Shown here piece by piece: positions 27,529 to 36,135 of a stretch of DNA of 64,000 nt. The stretch is from Bacteroidetes bacterium B1(2017) (GTDB taxonomy: Bacteria; Bacteroidota; Bacteroidia; UKL13-3). Under the pieces are notes generated by a model. That model did no database searches. It saw nothing but the letters and a program-made list of their open reading frames with translations, and was not told the DNA's origin. The DNA is taken from contig NKJG01000005.1 in assembly GCA_002256395.1 (NCBI GenBank), positions 248,001 through 312,000 on the forward strand, written 5' to 3'. Numbering within the stretch: position 1 is the stretch's first letter; the number at the start of each line of letters is the position of its first letter. The translations under genes and the position numbers were made by a program.

Positions 27529-27885
27529 ATGTCGAACCTAAAAAACAGCGTGCGCCTGATGGGCCACTTGGGTCAGAACCCAGAAATTAAACACACTCCT
27601 AATGGAAAAAAAGTAGCTACTTTTTCATTGGCAACGAATGAAACGTACATCGATTCTCATGGGCAAAAAATTAGTGAAACCATGTGGCACTCTCTCGTAG
27701 CTTGGGGCAAACTTGCCGATTTAGCCGAACGATTTTTATCAAAGGGATTTGAGGTTTGCGTTGAGGGGAAAATTTCAAATAGAAATTATGTAGACAAAGC
27801 AGGCACAAAAAAATACTATACCGAAATTGTTCTTTCAGATATCTTATTAATGAACAATAAGGATAAAGCAAAAGTAAAAGGCTAG
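27529..27885 (+). CDS. ssb: Single-stranded DNA-binding protein, short form
   Basis: A 118-residue OB-fold protein. MSNLKNSVRLMGHLGQNPEI at the start, KVATFSLATNE near residue 28, WHSLVAWGKLADLAERFLSK near 55 and VEGKISNRNYVDKAGTKKYY near 83 are the SSB landmarks. It binds single-stranded DNA during replication, recombination and repair. Canonical SSBs are about 140-180 residues and end in an acidic tail that recruits partners. This one stops right after the OB fold and ends in basic residues (KDKAKVKG). It is therefore probably a second, specialised SSB. It sits 230 bases upstream of recA on the same strand. Confidence 0.92.
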   Translation: MSNLKNSVRLMGHLGQNPEIKHTPNGKKVATFSLATNETYIDSHGQKISETMWHSLVAWGKLADLAERFLSKGFEVCVEGKISNRNYVDKAGTKKYYTEIVLSDILLMNNKDKAKVKG

Positions 27886-28011
27886 GACTTTAGCCTTAGA
27901 AATAAGGAATAGTCAAATACTAAATAATTGAGTATCGGAACCTTTAATATTTGATAATTTAATTAACATTATTTGGATAAAAAAAACTACATTTTTTCAT
28001 ATTTAATTGTT

Positions 28012-28019
28012 TACCTTTG
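28012..28019 (+). promoter_or_regulatory. Putative recA -7 promoter element
   Basis: TACCTTTG is an exact TAnnTTTG match and would start transcription about 90 bases before the recA ATG. The upstream region is a T-run rather than a clear TTG. I saw no LexA-type SOS box that I could name with confidence. Confidence 0.45.
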
Positions 28020-28115
28020 CCTTACACATGGTAAAACTTGTGGATAGTATTAAACCAAAGAGGGTAAAATACACTTGGATAAGCATTAATTTTGAATCAA
28101 ATAAAAGGAATAATT

Positions 28116-29144
28116 ATGAGCAGCGACGTAAAAGAAAAATTGAAAGCCTTACAACTTACCATTGATAAGTTGGACAAAGCTTATGGAAAAGGTACGGTTA
28201 TGAAAATGAGCGACCAAAAGATAGATGATATAGAAGCTCTATCAACAGGTTCCCTTTCATTAGACATTGCCTTAGGAATTGGAGGTTTACCTACAGGAAG
28301 AGTAATTGAAATATACGGACCAGAATCATCTGGTAAAACAACTCTTTCTATGCATGCCATTGCCGAAGCTCAAAAGAAAGGTGGCATTGCCGCATTTATT
28401 GATGCAGAGCATGCCTTTGATAGAAACTACGCAGAAAAATTAGGCATCGATATCGAAAACTTAATTATCTCTCAACCAGATGATGGCGAGCAAGCATTAG
28501 AAATTGCAGATGCCTTAATTCGTTCTGGAGCTATTGATATTATTGTGATTGACTCGGTAGCAGCCCTTGTACCTAAAGCAGAATTAGAAGGCGATATGGG
28601 CGAAAGTAAAATGGGCTTACAAGCTCGTTTAATGAGCCAAGCCTTGAGAAAACTTACAGGTACCATTAACAAAACAGGTTGTATTTGTATTTTCATCAAT
28701 CAGCTTCGTGATAAAATTGGAGTTATGTTTGGTAGCCCCGAAACAACCACAGGTGGTAATGCTCTTAAATTTTACGCTTCTGTTCGCCTTGACATTCGCC
28801 GCATTGGCCAAATTAAAGATGGTTTGGATATAGTAGGTAACAGAACCAAAGTTAAGGTAGCTAAAAACAAAGTTGCACCTCCTTTCCGTACGGTTGAGTT
28901 TGACATTATTTATGGCGAAGGTATTTCTAAACTAGGTGAAATAATTGACTTGGGGGTAGACTTAGAAATCATCAAAAAATCAGGCTCTTGGTTCAGCTAC
29001 AACGAAACTAAATTGGGTCAAGGCAGAGATGCCGTTAAACAATTACTTACCGATAATCCTGAGCTAAGCGCAGAAATTGAAGGCTTAATTAGGGCTAAAG
29101 CCAGCGGTGGCGAAATCTTCAAAGGAAAGCCTGGCGAAGAATAG
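28116..29144 (+). CDS. recA: Recombinase RecA
   Basis: A 342-residue RecA. It forms an ATP-dependent filament on single-stranded DNA for homologous recombination and promotes LexA-type autocleavage where present. It has Walker [12 protein letters not shown] near residue 65, the [19 protein letters not shown] region (Walker B and loop L1) and the [20 protein letters not shown] loop L2 region. The C-terminal domain ends in KGKPGEE. I chose the ATG at 28116 ([12 protein letters not shown]) rather than the in-frame TTG 24 bases upstream because it has an AAAGGA ribosome site and gives the usual RecA start. A terminator lies directly downstream. Confidence 0.98.
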   Translation: MSSDVKEKLKALQLTIDKLDKAYGKGTVMKMSDQKIDDIEALSTGSLSLDIALGIGGLPTGRVIEIYGPESSGKTTLSMHAIAEAQKKGGIAAFIDAEHAFDRNYAEKLGIDIENLIISQPDDGEQALEIADALIRSGAIDIIVIDSVAALVPKAELEGDMGESKMGLQARLMSQALRKLTGTINKTGCICIFINQLRDKIGVMFGSPETTTGGNALKFYASVRLDIRRIGQIKDGLDIVGNRTKVKVAKNKVAPPFRTVEFDIIYGEGISKLGEIIDLGVDLEIIKKSGSWFSYNETKLGQGRDAVKQLLTDNPELSAEIEGLIRAKASGGEIFKGKPGEE

Positions 29145-29174
29145 GCGCTAACAAAAAATTTGATTGGTACAAAT

Positions 29175-29210
29175 AAAAAGGCCTGCATCCTAATAGGAGC
29201 AGGCCTTTTT
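29175..29210 (+). terminator. Rho-independent terminator after recA
   Basis: Stem AAAAAGGCCTGC / GCAGGCCTTTTT enclosing a 12-base loop in which TCC and GGA can also pair, followed by T-rich sequence. With A- and T-runs on both sides it can also terminate the convergent YceI gene. Confidence 0.93.
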
Positions 29211-29232
29211 ATTTTATAAATTATTCGACTAG

Positions 29233-29778
29233 TTATTTTTTTGGAGTCAAAATTAAATCTACTGTTACATCAATTGCTTCGGCAATTTTAGACGTTACAA
29301 TGGTTGGAATCTCAATTTTATGATCTGCATTCTTTACACTAAAATTTGATTTTAGTTGGATAGTACCACCTTTTACAATAATTTTTCCAGGAATAGTTCT
29401 ATCTACTTCTACCCCGTGAATAGTTAATTTACCTGTAACGGTAACGGTATATTCGCCATCCTTTGTTAAATCAATATTCTCATTTATTTTTCCTTTAAAA
29501 ATACTCTTAGGAAATTTTTCACTCTCTACATACTTCTCATTAAAATGCTCTTCCATTAAACCATTTTGAAACTTAAAGGAAGTATTTGTAATAATGATAG
29601 CCATCTCCTTAGTATCGGCTTTTAAAACCGCTAATACAGTATTAGATTCGGCATCTATATTCTCCATAGGAGTTTTTGAAAAGAAACTCACCTTTCCTGT
29701 TGAAGTTGAAAACATTTGTGCGTTTGAAACTAAAGCCATGCTAAATCCAAACAATGCTGCTAATACTAACTTTTTCAT
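29233..29778 (-). CDS. YceI family periplasmic protein
   Basis: About 181 residues with a signal peptide (MKKLVLAALFGFSMALVSNA). The YceI lipocalin-like barrel follows: VSFFSKTPMENIDAESN near residue 30, KFQNGLMEEHFNEKYVESEK near 70, SIFKGKI, and KLTIHGVEVDRTIPGKI near 120. The family binds isoprenoid chains such as ubiquinone precursors or polyprenols, shown for one structurally characterised member, and is often placed near cytochrome genes. I chose the start at 29778 because it begins the signal peptide; ten upstream in-frame residues look non-coding. It is the last gene of the minus-strand cytochrome cluster and is paralogous to the gene at 36132-36692. Confidence 0.9.
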   Translation of the reverse strand: MKKLVLAALFGFSMALVSNAQMFSTSTGKVSFFSKTPMENIDAESNTVLAVLKADTKEMAIIITNTSFKFQNGLMEEHFNEKYVESEKFPKSIFKGKINENIDLTKDGEYTVTVTGKLTIHGVEVDRTIPGKIIVKGGTIQLKSNFSVKNADHKIEIPTIVTSKIAEAIDVTVDLILTPKK

Positions 29779-29842
29779 ATTCTTAATTTTATATTTTTTA
29801 TTACCCAATTACCATGCCGAATAAATTTCGGAATCTCCTTTT

Positions 29843-30769
29843 TTAGTAAGCCTTTTTAGTTGAATGATCAAATGAAAAGGTTCTGCTAATATTAAACCCT
29901 AAACGAACACCCGCATTGGTTAAGCCTTTTGAATTAAACCAAGTAGTTTCTGTATTCTTAATCATTTGTTGTTCTAACATTCCTACACCATTGCAAAACA
30001 TAATTTGAAAAACGTGCCCTCCTGTTTCAATATCCACTCCTAAGCCCAAGTAATCATACAAAGTAGAACCAGATGACGACTTCATATCTTTCCCAGTAAG
30101 TCTTGGATAATATTCGAAATTCAACCTAAAGCTACGGTTTAATTTAATACTACCACCCGTACCTAAAGCAAATGTGGTATTCAAATCACTCGAATATTTC
30201 ACTAAATTTTCATGAACCATACACGGAGCAATTTGCAAACTCAATCTATCTCCAAACTTGCGTGCTATAATCAATTGATTGAAAAAACTCATGCGTGAAG
30301 TAAAATAATTATTACGTGTTGGATCAGCCCATTTCATTGAATTAACCGCCACATTGCCATAATAACCAATACTTACAGGCATTCCACCTTTACCTTTACT
30401 TTGCTTAACCAATTTTATTTTCAAGTTTCCATCATAGGTTTTGTTTAATGAGCTTCTAGCCACACCTACCTGAATTCTATCTGTAATACCATAATCAAAA
30501 ACCAATCGCATATTAGCCTGATCCAAACCCCAAAGCTCATAGGCTCCTTTATTTATTTCGCCAAACCTATGAAGAATAACAAAATTTAAATGCTTAGCAG
30601 AAATATGCTCAATACTTTGCCCAGTAATAACACGAGTCGATTTAAAAGTAGCAAAAACAGGAACTGGCTTTTGAGGATTTTCTTGATTCAACATATTCAA
30701 TAAATCGTCTTGTGCTTCTACCTTTAGTAGAAAACTAAAAATGAATAACAGCGTAAAAATCTTTTTCAT
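29843..30769 (-). CDS. DUF5777 family beta-barrel protein
   Basis: A 308-residue protein with a signal peptide (MKKIFTLLFIFSFLLKVEA). It matches the DUF5777 beta-barrel family: FKSTRVITGQSIEHI near residue 42, LNFVILHRFGEINKGAYELW near 60, and alternating amphipathic strands to the C-terminus. It is predicted to sit in the outer membrane. It lies four bases after the small cytochrome lipoprotein gene and upstream of a YceI gene, so it is very probably co-expressed with the haem proteins. A role as channel or assembly platform for them is inference only. Confidence 0.82.
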   Translation of the reverse strand: MKKIFTLLFIFSFLLKVEAQDDLLNMLNQENPQKPVPVFATFKSTRVITGQSIEHISAKHLNFVILHRFGEINKGAYELWGLDQANMRLVFDYGITDRIQVGVARSSLNKTYDGNLKIKLVKQSKGKGGMPVSIGYYGNVAVNSMKWADPTRNNYFTSRMSFFNQLIIARKFGDRLSLQIAPCMVHENLVKYSSDLNTTFALGTGGSIKLNRSFRLNFEYYPRLTGKDMKSSSGSTLYDYLGLGVDIETGGHVFQIMFCNGVGMLEQQMIKNTETTWFNSKGLTNAGVRLGFNISRTFSFDHSTKKAY

Positions 30770-30773
30770 TTGT

Positions 30774-31124
30774 TTAATTATTTAAGGCGCCTGCGGCTAT
30801 CCAATTTCTCAATTTACTAATATCATTTGTGCTTAATGGACCACTAGTTGGCATTGTTCTTTGAACAACGGCTCTCAAATTCACAGCATCCTTATTGGTG
30901 CTTAATCCTGTGTAAGTCGACAAATCTGAGCGACCTGTTCCAGCCACATGGCAACCACTAGTAGCACAACTTCCTGCAACCAATGGCTTAATATCTTTTG
31001 CATAATAATACGTGGTTGTATCGGTTGTGTTGGAAAATCCATTTGGATATAATTCCTCCTCCTTGTCTAAATAACAGCCAGCCAAAGCTAGCATCACGAT
31101 AAAAATTCCGCTAATTTTCTTCAT
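30774..31124 (-). CDS. Small monohaem-type lipoprotein with CX4CH motif
   Basis: A 116-residue lipoprotein: signal peptide with lipobox LALAGC (Cys17). A single c-type cytochrome-like domain has a C53-ATSG-C58-H59 motif, four residues between the cysteines, and a candidate axial Met in RTMPTSG (Met91). The C-terminal KLRNWIAAGALNN is shared with the larger protein encoded at 31672-32415. It fits an envelope electron carrier anchored to a membrane. A structural disulfide instead of haem cannot be excluded because the motif is not CX2CH. The gene is 11 bases after its upstream neighbour and overlaps nothing. Confidence 0.75.
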   Translation of the reverse strand: MKKISGIFIVMLALAGCYLDKEEELYPNGFSNTTDTTTYYYAKDIKPLVAGSCATSGCHVAGTGRSDLSTYTGLSTNKDAVNLRAVVQRTMPTSGPLSTNDISKLRNWIAAGALNN

Positions 31125-31135
31125 TATCTAAATAC

Positions 31136-31627
31136 TTAATTGATCGTTAATTTATTTGTAGTAACACCGTGGCAAGAATTACAACTACCTCCAGAAAAAC
31201 CTTGGGTCATTGATTTTGTGTTCGAACCAACCGAGATGGAAGGATATACTCCATTGCCAAAATTTAGGATTTGATTGGTATAAAAATTCCCTTTGCTATC
31301 AGATGTTAATCGCTTAATAAGCTTTCCTTGTTTTCCTGGTTTTTCCCAAAGCTCAACAGTAACGCCTTTATTTAGATTACCAGAATTAGTATACACTGTT
31401 CCAGCAACCGTCCACCAACCGCCTTCCCTAGCAGCCTCACTCCCCGATACATTGTGGCAGCTTGCACAATTTTGTCCAGAGTTATGACTTTCATCCTCTC
31501 CAGAACCACTTTCTTTTAAATCTGCTTGTATTTGGTCGTAATGAGAACAAGAAACAATTACTCCCGAAAACAACACAAAAAATAGATAACTCAAGCGTGG
31601 CATTTTTGCCCAAATAGTAGTCTTCAT
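31136..31627 (-). CDS. Dihaem-motif lipoprotein, copy 1
   Basis: About 163 residues with a lipoprotein signal (lipobox ending VSC27). It has two CX2CH haem motifs, C54-AS-C57-H58 and C149-NS-C152-H153, separated by a Gly/Trp-rich beta region (GWWTVAGTVYTNSG; WEKPGKQGKLIKRLTSD). Its paralogue at 44301-44768 shares the SCSHYDQ start, the SHNSG before the first haem, KQGKLIKRL and GGSCNSCHG. I chose the start at 31627 (MKTTIWAKMP) because it begins the signal peptide. It follows the larger cytochrome lipoprotein, as its paralogue does in the second cassette. Not a recognised named family. Confidence 0.78.
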   Translation of the reverse strand: MKTTIWAKMPRLSYLFFVLFSGVIVSCSHYDQIQADLKESGSGEDESHNSGQNCASCHNVSGSEAAREGGWWTVAGTVYTNSGNLNKGVTVELWEKPGKQGKLIKRLTSDSKGNFYTNQILNFGNGVYPSISVGSNTKSMTQGFSGGSCNSCHGVTTNKLTIN

Positions 31628-31671
31628 ATTAATTACAAATTTGCTCTTTTTTTTCGACAATTAATGTCAAT

Positions 31672-32415
31672 TTAATTATTTAAAGCACCAGCCTTAACCC
31701 AAATCTGAATTTGCTTTATTTGGCACTCGTCAAGCTTCGACCCTTTAGGCATTGCGCTATAACCAGCCACTCCTTGTATACTACCCATTAATTTCCCATT
31801 AGCGGCTATGGATGCAACTCCTGCATGGCTACTTAAATTTATTCCACCACCTGCACTTGCTCCATTATGGCAACCATAACAGTAAGTATTTATTGTTTTT
31901 GAAACGACACCTGAATAGGTCACATTACTAGTATCACAATTTCCAGAATTACAGGTTAAATTTTGAGCACCTTGGTTAATCCATTTGGCAATTAAATCCA
32001 ATTGTGTTTGAGACAACTTTGAATTTGGAGCTGGTGGCATTATGTCTTTAGAATTAGAGGTCACCATTACCTTATAAATCTTTGAACTGTTTAAACTATA
32101 AGGGGTCACTTTAGCCCTTGCACCTGCATAAGAATTTAAAACAATGCCTTCTTTTGCTGTAATATTATCATGGCATCCACTCATGGCACAATTAGAATTC
32201 AAAATTGGCAAAATGTCCTTTGTAAAATAAACAATATTGGGGTCGCATGGATTTGGGTTGGTAGTGCCTCCGCCATTTCCATTTCCTCCACCAGTTGGAT
32301 TGGTATTAACATAAACAGGAATCAACTCTGCACTTTTGTGAGTACAAGAAACTTGGCCTAAAACAACTAGTAAAGACACAAGTAAAAAACCTCTTAACTT
32401 TTCCATTTTGATCAT
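31672..32415 (-). CDS. Two-domain cytochrome-like lipoprotein, copy 1
   Basis: A 247-residue lipoprotein (lipobox GQVSC24) with a Gly/Asn/Pro-rich linker (about 40-57). Two cytochrome-like domains follow. The first has CX4CH (C76-AMSG-C81-H82) and a candidate Met ligand at DIMPPAP (Met126). The second has CX2CH (C179-YG-C182-H183) and Met222 in SAMPKGS. Each ends in an IxxWIxxGA helix. The layout resembles planctomycete-type PSCyt cytochromes. It is paralogous to 44785-45471. An alternative ATG nine bases inside would still keep the signal peptide. It lies 98 bases downstream of the LytTR regulator gene, leaving room for its own promoter. Confidence 0.8.
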   Translation of the reverse strand: MIKMEKLRGFLLVSLLVVLGQVSCTHKSAELIPVYVNTNPTGGGNGNGGGTTNPNPCDPNIVYFTKDILPILNSNCAMSGCHDNITAKEGIVLNSYAGARAKVTPYSLNSSKIYKVMVTSNSKDIMPPAPNSKLSQTQLDLIAKWINQGAQNLTCNSGNCDTSNVTYSGVVSKTINTYCYGCHNGASAGGGINLSSHAGVASIAANGKLMGSIQGVAGYSAMPKGSKLDECQIKQIQIWVKAGALNN

Positions 32416-32513
32416 TTATTATGAAACAAAAGTGAACTAGTTAAACAGAATAAGGAAAATCAATTCACCGAACAGGGAAAAAACATACCTAAATCGGTAA
32501 AATTAAGCTCTGA

Positions 32514-33275
32514 TTAAAATCCCATTAACCAATCTTTAAAGTCAGAAGACCGTTCGGCAGAGACTATTGTTTCAATATGTATGGCAGGTTTAAGGCTTAA
32601 CTTCACCCTCGACTTCGAATGAGTAACCATCTCTCCAATGGCTTTAATATTTACAATAAACTGCCTATTAATTCTAAAAAACTGTTTTGGGTCAACCATA
32701 TTTTGGATCTCATCCAGGTGATAATCCATGAGCATTTTTTGACCTTGAAACGTTATTAAAAAATCGGCTTTATCTTCCGTATAAAAATAGGCAATATCAG
32801 CAATTTCTACCACCCGTAAATTTTGTCCCAAGCGCAACATAATCCTAGTTTGATAAACTTTGGTGGTATCTTGAATGGCCTTTAGTAAACTTTCAACCTG
32901 AATGGATGGTTTGCCTTTCGCAAACTTATCAAATTTTTCAAGGGCCAATTGCAACTCCACTTTTTTCAGTGGCTTTAACAAATAATCGATGCTATTAACC
33001 TTAAATGCTTGAATAGCAAATTCGTTAAATGCAGTAATAAAAATAATGGGTGAAAGAACTTCAACCTGCTTAAATATTTCAAAACTCACCCCATCTGCCA
33101 AATGAATATCCATAAAAATCAAATCTGGAGCCCCCCATTTTTTCAACCACTCCACAGAGCTGCTAATACTATCTAAAACTCCGATAATTTCACAAGTTGG
33201 CTCTATAGATTTTAGCAAATCCTGAAGTCTATCTGCCGCTGTTTGTTCATCCTCAATGATGAGTATTCTTTTCAT
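32514..33275 (-). CDS. LytTR family response regulator
   Basis: A 253-residue regulator. Residues 1-120 are a receiver domain with acidic pocket IIEDEQ, phospho-acceptor Asp56 in DLIFMDIHLADG and Lys in LKPLKK near residue 105. Residues about 150-250 are a LytTR DNA-binding domain (MLRLGQNLRVVEIADIAYFY; FFRINRQFIVNIKAI). The gene overlaps the sensor kinase gene by 23 bases, which indicates a cognate, translationally coupled pair. LytTR proteins typically bind direct repeats near promoters. Its position directly upstream of the cytochrome lipoprotein genes suggests, but does not prove, that it controls them. Confidence 0.95.
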   Translation of the reverse strand: MKRILIIEDEQTAADRLQDLLKSIEPTCEIIGVLDSISSSVEWLKKWGAPDLIFMDIHLADGVSFEIFKQVEVLSPIIFITAFNEFAIQAFKVNSIDYLLKPLKKVELQLALEKFDKFAKGKPSIQVESLLKAIQDTTKVYQTRIMLRLGQNLRVVEIADIAYFYTEDKADFLITFQGQKMLMDYHLDEIQNMVDPKQFFRINRQFIVNIKAIGEMVTHSKSRVKLSLKPAIHIETIVSAERSSDFKDWLMGF

Positions 33276-36135
33276 TTTTAATTAAAGGTATTTTAACAAT
33301 AAAATCATGTGTACTTCTCTCAACTAAAACCCTTCGAGCTTGCAAAATGGCATATCTTTCGACAATATTTTTCAATCCAATTTGTGTTGAAACGGGTAGA
33401 GTGGTTTTTGCTTGAATAGGATTTGAAATCAATAAATAATCATCCTCCATTTTTTCAATCGTAATTTTCAAAGGATGTGCTTTTGAAACCACATTATGTT
33501 TAATAGCATTCTCCACCAAAATCTGCAGGGTCATAGGGGCAATTAAGCAAACAGAATCCCTCAATTCGGGAAGGATTTCTATTAAAAGATTTTCACCAAA
33601 TCTATTTTTTTGAATAAATAAATAATCATTCAAAATGCTCAATTCTTCCGACAATGTAATCAAATCTTTCTCCTTATATTGAAGGATATTTCGAAAGAAA
33701 TCAGACAAATGTTCTACATATTCAACAGCATGTTCTGGATTCTTTTCAATTATCCCAGAAAGTGTATTAAAACTATTAAATAAAAAGTGTGGGTTTACTT
33801 GACTGCGTAACGTTTCAAATTGAAACTTAATAGCATCGTTACTTATTTTTTCTTTCGCCTTTAGTTGTTTGAACCTAAAATAAAAAAATGCTCGAAGTAT
33901 GAATCCACCTATAATCAAAATCAAACCATAAAACCAAAACGTTTCATAAAATGGTTTTTTAATTTCAAAAGAATAAGTAAGCATTTTTGAGGTTTTAAAA
34001 TTATTGCTTGGCAAGGCTTTAATTTTAAACTCATATTTCCCTGGAGCTAATTTAGGATAGGATGCCTGGAGATTTCTAGATCGTATCCAATCGGCATCAT
34101 ACCCTTCTAATTTAATTAGATAATTTACTTCTTCTGGTAAATGATACCAAATCCCAACATAATCAAAGGAAAGACTATTTTCATCTGAACTAAAAACTCG
34201 TTTATATGAAAGATGAATTTCCTTTTCAAACAAATGCACAGATTTTAAAATTGGCTTAGGCCCCTCCCACAAATGATTTTTTCTGGGGTCATAACAAACA
34301 ATATTTCTACCAGAACCTATCCAAACTTTACCCAGCTTATCCTTACATATTACCCGCGTATCCTTTGAAACACCTTCAAAACCAATTTCTTTATCATGGT
34401 ATAAAATATTCCCTGAATGAATATTTAACATATCAATTCCCTTGCCGTTCACATAGATCAAATTCTCTCCATTGTCGGCTATTATATTGGCATACCCCTT
34501 TTCTCTTACACCTTCCTTTGTACCAAAATTCACAAACTTATTAGAGGCAAATTTATACAAGCCCAATTCGGGTGAATTAAGCCAAATATTCCCTTTTGAA
34601 TCTTCACAAATGGCATTTACCACCTTACTTTCTAATCCATTTCCAACACCATAATGTGTTAACTTATGTCCTAGCAAACGAGAAACTCCAATACCATCAG
34701 TTGTAAACCAAACACCTCCCTTCGAATCCATAAACACCTGGTAATAGTAACTTTGAGGCAATCCATATTTAGAGGTAAATGCAGCAAAAACACCCTTTTC
34801 AATATCACCGTTATCAAATTCATAACAGGAAATTCCTCCAAATGTGGCAAACCAAATTTGCTCCTTGTTTCCAGTAATAGAAATTACATTATTATTAATT
34901 AAACCGCTTTTCTCGTTAAAATGTAACAGCCTTTTTGTCTTTGGTTGAAACACATAGACCCCCTCTCCAAAAGTTCCTAACCAGATATTAGAAAGGCTAT
35001 CAATATATATGCTAACAGCTTTTACACCGCTTATATTTGAAGGTAATTCTACAAACTGTCCATTTCTTAATAAACAAATTCCATCACGATCACCAACCCA
35101 CAAATTAGTTTCGCTATCAATACCCAAACATTGAATTGGACCCTTGCGTTTGGAAGGCAGTTGTAAATAGGAAAATAAATTGTTGGCACTCAAAATATTT
35201 TCCGACTTATCGGCTATCCAAATACTTCCACTTCTATCTTCTGCGATTGAATTTATCCTATTGTTAATTTTAGTATTCTGTTGATTAAAAACACCTCGTA
35301 TCCTATTATTTTCAATGAATAGTAAGCCACTTTCTTCCGTAGCAACCCATAGTTGCCTTCCCTGCGTTATCAAGCCTTTTATTGAACCAAAGCTCCAGTC
35401 ATCCTTTACCAAAATTGGCACTATTTGAGACCTGTTAGTATTGAAAACAAAAACACCCTTGGATTGAGTTCCAATTAACATTTCTTTTGTGGTATTCGTT
35501 TTCAGAAATGTTACCATTGGATCAGGCAAATTAGTGTTACATTTCAATGGCCTCAATCGTGGAAATCCATTTACAATACTTCCAATTGTGATACCTCCGT
35601 CAGTACCAAACCAAATTTGGGAATCATTAAACTCCTCTATACAATTAATATTATTATCTATAAGTCCGTCTTTAGCTGCTGTAAAATCATATTGATGACC
35701 ATTTAATACTAAAGATATTCCTCCTCCATTCGTTCCAATCCAAACACTAGCATTTGACCCGATGGCAATAGCACTTATGGACGAACCTGTTATATTCGTA
35801 TATCCGTCAAAATGAATTAATCTATTTTCCCTTAATTGAAACAACTCTCCTTGCTTGGTTCCAACAAATAATCCATAAGAAGGCTTAGAATAAATTACTG
35901 AAATAGTTTGATCAGAACTTGAGTCAGGTAGATTAATATGAACTACATTCATACCATCATATTGAAATAATCCCAATTGAGTTACAAACCAAATAAACCC
36001 CTCATGGTCTGTATAAACTTTGCTAATTTTTAATCCTTGATACTCATGCTCAAAACTATGCGAATTGATAAATGGAAGTTGAGCATTGCAGATGCTGCAA
36101 TAAAAAACCATTAAAAAGAGCAAGACTAGTCTCAT
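33253..36135 (-). CDS. Propeller-type sensor histidine kinase (LytS-like)
   Basis: A 960-residue membrane sensor. It has a signal sequence (MRLVLLFLMVFYCSICNAQ), then about 12-14 two-component-regulator propeller repeats (for example IWFGTDGGI, VWFTTDGIGVSRL), a Y_Y_Y domain near residues 640-700 (LSFDYVGIWYHLPEEVNYLI) and a transmembrane helix near 720-740. The His_kinase module carries LRSQVNPHFLFNSFNTL, whose His is the expected phospho-site. The ATP-binding part has LQILVENAIKHNV and IGLKNIVERYAIL. Unlike the hybrid regulators of polysaccharide loci, it has no receiver domain; the response regulator is separate and overlaps it. It also overlaps the upstream YceI gene by four bases. Confidence 0.95.
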   Translation of the reverse strand: MRLVLLFLMVFYCSICNAQLPFINSHSFEHEYQGLKISKVYTDHEGFIWFVTQLGLFQYDGMNVVHINLPDSSSDQTISVIYSKPSYGLFVGTKQGELFQLRENRLIHFDGYTNITGSSISAIAIGSNASVWIGTNGGGISLVLNGHQYDFTAAKDGLIDNNINCIEEFNDSQIWFGTDGGITIGSIVNGFPRLRPLKCNTNLPDPMVTFLKTNTTKEMLIGTQSKGVFVFNTNRSQIVPILVKDDWSFGSIKGLITQGRQLWVATEESGLLFIENNRIRGVFNQQNTKINNRINSIAEDRSGSIWIADKSENILSANNLFSYLQLPSKRKGPIQCLGIDSETNLWVGDRDGICLLRNGQFVELPSNISGVKAVSIYIDSLSNIWLGTFGEGVYVFQPKTKRLLHFNEKSGLINNNVISITGNKEQIWFATFGGISCYEFDNGDIEKGVFAAFTSKYGLPQSYYYQVFMDSKGGVWFTTDGIGVSRLLGHKLTHYGVGNGLESKVVNAICEDSKGNIWLNSPELGLYKFASNKFVNFGTKEGVREKGYANIIADNGENLIYVNGKGIDMLNIHSGNILYHDKEIGFEGVSKDTRVICKDKLGKVWIGSGRNIVCYDPRKNHLWEGPKPILKSVHLFEKEIHLSYKRVFSSDENSLSFDYVGIWYHLPEEVNYLIKLEGYDADWIRSRNLQASYPKLAPGKYEFKIKALPSNNFKTSKMLTYSFEIKKPFYETFWFYGLILIIGGFILRAFFYFRFKQLKAKEKISNDAIKFQFETLRSQVNPHFLFNSFNTLSGIIEKNPEHAVEYVEHLSDFFRNILQYKEKDLITLSEELSILNDYLFIQKNRFGENLLIEILPELRDSVCLIAPMTLQILVENAIKHNVVSKAHPLKITIEKMEDDYLLISNPIQAKTTLPVSTQIGLKNIVERYAILQARRVLVERSTHDFIVKIPLIKNEKNTHH

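Noticed and set aside
33253..36135. Hybrid two-component system of a polysaccharide utilisation locus
   Set aside because: There is no fused receiver or AraC domain and no SusC/SusD pair in the window; the partner is a separate LytTR regulator.
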